A stretch of 64,000 bases of DNA from DASQHY01 sp035602605 (lineage in GTDB: Bacteria > Acidobacteriota > Terriglobia > Acidiferrales > UBA7541). Below, in pieces: positions 61,661-64,000 of the stretch. Location of the stretch: contig DATNLZ010000091.1 of assembly GCA_035602605.1 (NCBI GenBank), forward strand, positions 1-64,000, in the 5' to 3' direction. The position numbers were made by a program, and so were the translations under genes. The notes below the pieces were generated by a model, which worked only from the letters and a program-made list of their open reading frames with translations, searched no databases and was not told where the DNA came from. How positions within the stretch are numbered: the stretch's first letter is position 1; the number at the start of each line of letters is the position of its first letter.

Positions 61661-61925
61661 GGCTCCCTCCAAGAAACAGTCGGTCAGCGTTCCACGAACT
61701 AGGGTTCTGCATGCGGACGCACTGTCTGTCTGCCGCATGGATAAAACTCTTTGGTCTGTCTAACGGTAGCAAAGAGTATGCAACATCGCGATACGCCCAT
61801 CCACCAGTGTGTCCAAAGGTGCGTTGCCAACCAGGCTACGGGCTTATCCCTTATCCATAGTGAGGTGAAAATCCAAGGAGCCTGGGTCTTAACAATTTCT
61901 CCGACGCAAGAAGTTTGCGACTTCC
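61661..61925. other. Divergent gap between the membrane protein and rpmH
   Basis: Sequence between divergent genes. Two TTATCC hexamers (near 61848-61859) might recall DnaA boxes but only one is near consensus, so no origin is claimed. No gene is recognised. Confidence 0.4.
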
Positions 61926-61954
61926 TTGACCGCTTTTCAAGGCTCGATTACACT
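61926..61954 (+). promoter_or_regulatory. Sigma-70 type promoter of rpmH
   Basis: TTGACC (61926-61931) and TACACT (61949-61954) with a 17-base spacer. The predicted start is about 61961, giving a leader of about 40 bases that contains a hairpin (GGCCGC/GCGGCC, 61970-61985) directly before the ribosome site. Confidence 0.7.
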
Positions 61955-61999
61955 TGCTGTTTTGACTGGGGCCGCAAACGCGGCCTGGAGGAGCTCTCG

Positions 62000-62140
62000 T
62001 TGCCGAAACGCACGTTTCAACCGAAAGTGCGCCGCCGTCACAAAACCCACGGCTTCCGCACGCGCATGAAGACCGCGGGTGGGCGCAAAGTTCTCGCCGC
62101 GCGTCGTAAGAAAGGACGCCATCGCCTTACGCCCATCTAG
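62000..62140 (+). CDS. rpmH: 50S ribosomal protein L34, 46 aa
   Basis: Large-subunit protein. Reads PKRTFQPKVRRRHKTHGFRT onwards and ends RKKGRHRLTPI, a complete L34. The start is TTG 62000 with GGAGGAG at 61987-61993 six bases before it, so the longer open frame (from 61751) is wrong. Its 3' end overlaps rnpA by 62 bases in another frame. Confidence 0.95.
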   Translation: MPKRTFQPKVRRRHKTHGFRTRMKTAGGRKVLAARRKKGRHRLTPI

Positions 62141-62510
62141 ACCAGGGCCCGGACCACGCGGCGACACCGAACCATCGCTTCGTTTTCCAAGAGGTGTACG
62201 CCTGGTTCGCCGCGTGGAATATGAAGCGGTCTATCGCGGCGGGCAGCGACGCTCGAGCGGCCAGTTCGTAATTTTCATTCGGGCCAATCATCTCGCGCAC
62301 AGCCGGTTCGGCATCAGCGTGAAGAAAGCGCTGGGCGGCGCGGTGGTCCGCAATCGTATCCGAAGGCGTATTCGCGAGATCCTTCGGCAGAATTTCCCGG
62401 AGATACCAACAGGGTGGGACATCGTCATTCATCCGCGGAGCTCGGTAGCCCGCGCGGAATTTTCCGCGCTGACCGGCGAACTCTTGCGTCTAATGCAATC
62501 TATAAAATAG
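62079..62510 (+). CDS. rnpA: Ribonuclease P protein component, 143 aa
   Basis: Protein subunit of RNase P, which trims tRNA 5' leaders. The core is clear: FPRGVRLVRRVEYEAVYRGG, HSRFGISVKKALGGAVVRNRIRRRIREILR. The only in-frame start candidate that leaves the conserved part intact is GTG 62079, inside rpmH; it adds about 35 residues (basic, Pro/Gly-rich) before the usual beginning. No strong ribosome site is visible, so translation may be coupled to rpmH. Confidence 0.9.
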   Translation: MGAKFSPRVVRKDAIALRPSRPGPGPRGDTEPSLRFPRGVRLVRRVEYEAVYRGGQRRSSGQFVIFIRANHLAHSRFGISVKKALGGAVVRNRIRRRIREILRQNFPEIPTGWDIVIHPRSSVARAEFSALTGELLRLMQSIK

Positions 62511-62584
62511 CAACGCCAAGCTTGGCAGACGATCCGTGCAGCAAAGAAATACGAAGCAGAATAGCGGCACGCCGGGGAGTTGAA

Positions 62585-62932
62585 TTGCAAACCGTTCAAC
62601 CCTCGCGCTCCCTGGTCGCCTCTGCGTTTCAAATGGCGATTCGCGTTTATCAGGCATTTCTGTCGCCGCTCCTGTTTTCGAGTTGCCGCTATTATCCGAC
62701 GTGTTCGCAATACGCCTACGACGCGATCGAACTGCATGGAGCGGCGCGCGGAGTTTGGCTGGCTCTTAAGCGTCTTTTGCGTTGCCATCCATTTTCTCGC
62801 GGCGGATTTGATCCCGTTCCGATTGCCAATCCCTCAGCGCCGCCAGTGACGATCCACCGTTCAGGCGCTCAGCAATCAGCCATCTACCAAAAATGGGCTG
62901 CTACCCAGGAGCGAGCGGCTAACCAAGAATGA
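62585..62932 (+). CDS. yidD: Membrane protein insertion efficiency factor YidD, 115 aa
   Basis: Small membrane-associated factor that helps YidC insertion. SPLLFSSCRYYPTCSQYAYDAIELHGAARGVWLALKRLLRCHPFSRGGFDPVP is the YidD signature, with the conserved cysteines. TTG 62585 has GGGGAG five bases upstream; an ATG at 62632 is possible but would shorten the N-terminus. Tail is Gln/Ala-rich. Its stop overlaps the ATG of yidC. Confidence 0.9.
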   Translation: MQTVQPSRSLVASAFQMAIRVYQAFLSPLLFSSCRYYPTCSQYAYDAIELHGAARGVWLALKRLLRCHPFSRGGFDPVPIANPSAPPVTIHRSGAQQSAIYQKWAATQERAANQE

Positions 62933-64000
62933 ACGGCTCACCCAAAAAAGAAATGTCGCCGCAGATACGGATGCTTCTGGCATCGGTGCTCTCGATCGCC
63001 GTCATCGTCTTGTGGAATCGTTTTTTCAACAAGCCCGCGGTCTCGCCGCCAGCACCGCAGCAGCAAAACCCTTCGGTTGCCAATGCCAACAAACCCCAGG
63101 GTAATTTGCCGGGACCCGGCCAGATAGTGCCGCCCGGTGGTGTTGATCAAGCTCCTCGACAGACCAGCGCGGCGCAGCCAAAGCCAAGGACTTCCGCCTC
63201 TCCGGCCATTGCGCGACGGACTGCAGACACGCAAGAGCACACGATCGTCGTGGAAAGCGCTCTGTATCGCGTAGAGTTCTCGAACCTCGGAGCGGTGGTG
63301 AAAAGTTGGAAACTCAAAAAATATCAGGATGACGCCAAGCCCTCGCGGATTCTCGATCTCGTGCATCCTGAAGCTGCGCAGCAAGTTGGCGGCTGGCCCT
63401 TCTCGATCGTGCTTAACGAGCCGCAGGATGAAGCCGCCGTCAATGGCGGCTTTTACGTCGTCAATCCTGCGTCGACCCAGCTCACCTCACCCACCGAAGT
63501 AGACTTCGTGTGGGGCGACGGCCGCCTTGAAGTCAGCAAGCATTTCCAATTTGACAATAGCTACGTCGTGCAGATCGAGACTTCAGTCAAGCTCAACGGC
63601 GCTCCCATTACGCAGGGAATTGCCTGGCGTGGCGGCTTTGGCGATAACACTATTTTTAATCCCGCCGAGCGGGTCCAGGTGATCTATGGCGCGAACGGCA
63701 AGCTGGAAACTGTTCCTTATAAGAAACTGGTGGACCCCCAAAAGCTCGGTGCGGGTTTTTGGACGACGGGCAACGAATACGCAGGCATCGAAGACCAATA
63801 TTTCACGGCCGTCTTTCTTCCGCCAACGTCTACTCCCGGCATTCTGTCTGCCCGTTACTGGGTGCTGCAGCGCGATACCGTGGTGGATGGCAAGTCCGTT
63901 AAAGAACCGGTAGCGGAAATAGCGGTCAGCAGTTCGAACCTTGCCCAGTTGGCATTGCGCGCTTACGTTGGACCTAAAGATTACGACGAACTGAAACACA
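62929..64000 (+). CDS. yidC: Membrane protein insertase YidC, N-terminal part (cut by window end)
   Basis: Inserts membrane proteins alone or with SecYEG. Begins MNGSPKKEMSPQIRMLLASV with a first transmembrane helix (LASVLSIAVIVLWNRFF), a Pro/Gln/Asn-rich linker (about 38-95) and the beginning of the periplasmic P1 beta-sandwich (TIVVESALYRVEFSNLGAVVKSWKLKKY, IAWRGGFGDN, AGIEDQYFTAVFLPP). About 357 codons are present; the catalytic C-terminal membrane part lies beyond 64000. ATG overlaps the yidD stop (ATGA). Confidence 0.95.
   Translation, partial: MNGSPKKEMSPQIRMLLASVLSIAVIVLWNRFFNKPAVSPPAPQQQNPSVANANKPQGNLPGPGQIVPPGGVDQAPRQTSAAQPKPRTSASPAIARRTADTQEHTIVVESALYRVEFSNLGAVVKSWKLKKYQDDAKPSRILDLVHPEAAQQVGGWPFSIVLNEPQDEAAVNGGFYVVNPASTQLTSPTEVDFVWGDGRLEVSKHFQFDNSYVVQIETSVKLNGAPITQGIAWRGGFGDNTIFNPAERVQVIYGANGKLETVPYKKLVDPQKLGAGFWTTGNEYAGIEDQYFTAVFLPPTSTPGILSARYWVLQRDTVVDGKSVKEPVAEIAVSSSNLAQLALRAYVGPKDYDELKH

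Noticed and set aside
61848..61860. Possible DnaA boxes and origin near rpmH
   Set aside because: Only one of the two TTATCC hexamers is near consensus, no dnaA or box cluster is seen, so an origin cannot be supported.
61751..61999. Upstream extension of the L34 frame
   Set aside because: L34 is about 46 residues; a TTG with a perfect ribosome site lies at 62000 and the promoter lies inside the extension.
1..64000. CRISPR array or restriction/toxin-type defence cluster
   Set aside because: No regularly spaced repeats and no defence-gene motifs were seen anywhere in the window.

Overview
The window looks like chromosomal DNA from an uncultured member of the Acidobacteriota. This is inferred from gene content, not from a marker-gene tree. 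The main pointers are an Oar-type TonB-dependent receptor with an N-terminal carboxypeptidase-like domain (25056-27950), small secreted proteins of a DUF5818-like kind, an ATP synthase operon with two b-type stalk genes but no a or c gene, and many PAS/GAF/REC signalling proteins. Several genes start with GTG or TTG behind a good Shine-Dalgarno sequence, and this decided several start choices. LAYOUT: 0.2-3.1 kb holds two tandem periplasmic adaptor (HlyD/RND or MacA type) genes. 4-9.9 kb is metabolic and stress genes: GTP-dependent PEP carboxykinase, peroxiredoxin, a monohaem cytochrome c, an Nramp metal transporter and a DUF3467 protein. 9.97-13.62 kb is a decayed integrated element in a tRNA-Ile gene. 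Its two ends are a 44-bp duplication of the 5' half of that tRNA, and it carries a REC-RsbRD_N regulator, broken genes and the C-terminal stump of a tyrosine recombinase. The intact tRNA-Ile(GAT) sits at its right edge. 13.9-25 kb is regulatory: a metallophosphoesterase divergent from a TetR regulator, a MetE-like enzyme overlapping a PAS/GAF histidine kinase, an aldo/keto reductase, a DUF302 protein with gene debris (a frameshifted gene and another recombinase stump), and a REC-PAS-GGDEF-EAL protein. 25-36.8 kb has the TonB receptor, an argininosuccinate-lyase-family enzyme, a CrtC/tocopherol-cyclase-like protein, a CDP-alcohol phosphotransferase, a Ser/Thr kinase, and a tightly overlapping lipid operon (AMP-dependent acyl ligase, lipid kinase, acyltransferase). 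37.4-43.4 kb is the ATP synthase operon b, b', delta, alpha, gamma, beta, epsilon. 43.5-55.8 kb includes a glutaredoxin-like protein, NagA, HtpX, ClpB, Hsp20, QueA, a phosphodiesterase and a STAS protein. 56-60.4 kb is the conserved ffh-rpsP-khpA-rimM-trmD cluster. 61.9-64 kb is the rpmH-rnpA-yidD-yidC cluster, with yidC cut by the window edge. HOW THEY WORK TOGETHER: ribosome maturation and membrane insertion functions form two conserved housekeeping clusters. HtpX, ClpB and Hsp20 form a protein quality-control neighbourhood. Acyl activation, lipid kinase, acyl transfer and a CDP-alcohol phosphotransferase lie close together and suggest phospholipid or glycolipid synthesis. The points most worth a second look are the tRNA-Ile element with its repeat structure, a candidate small RNA at about 53.3-53.42 kb, a hairpin flanked by 9-bp direct repeats at 55.85 kb, the out-of-frame rpmH/rnpA overlap, the MetE-like/histidine-kinase coupling and the TrmD linker insertion. 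I did not find a clear, wholly new multi-gene system.
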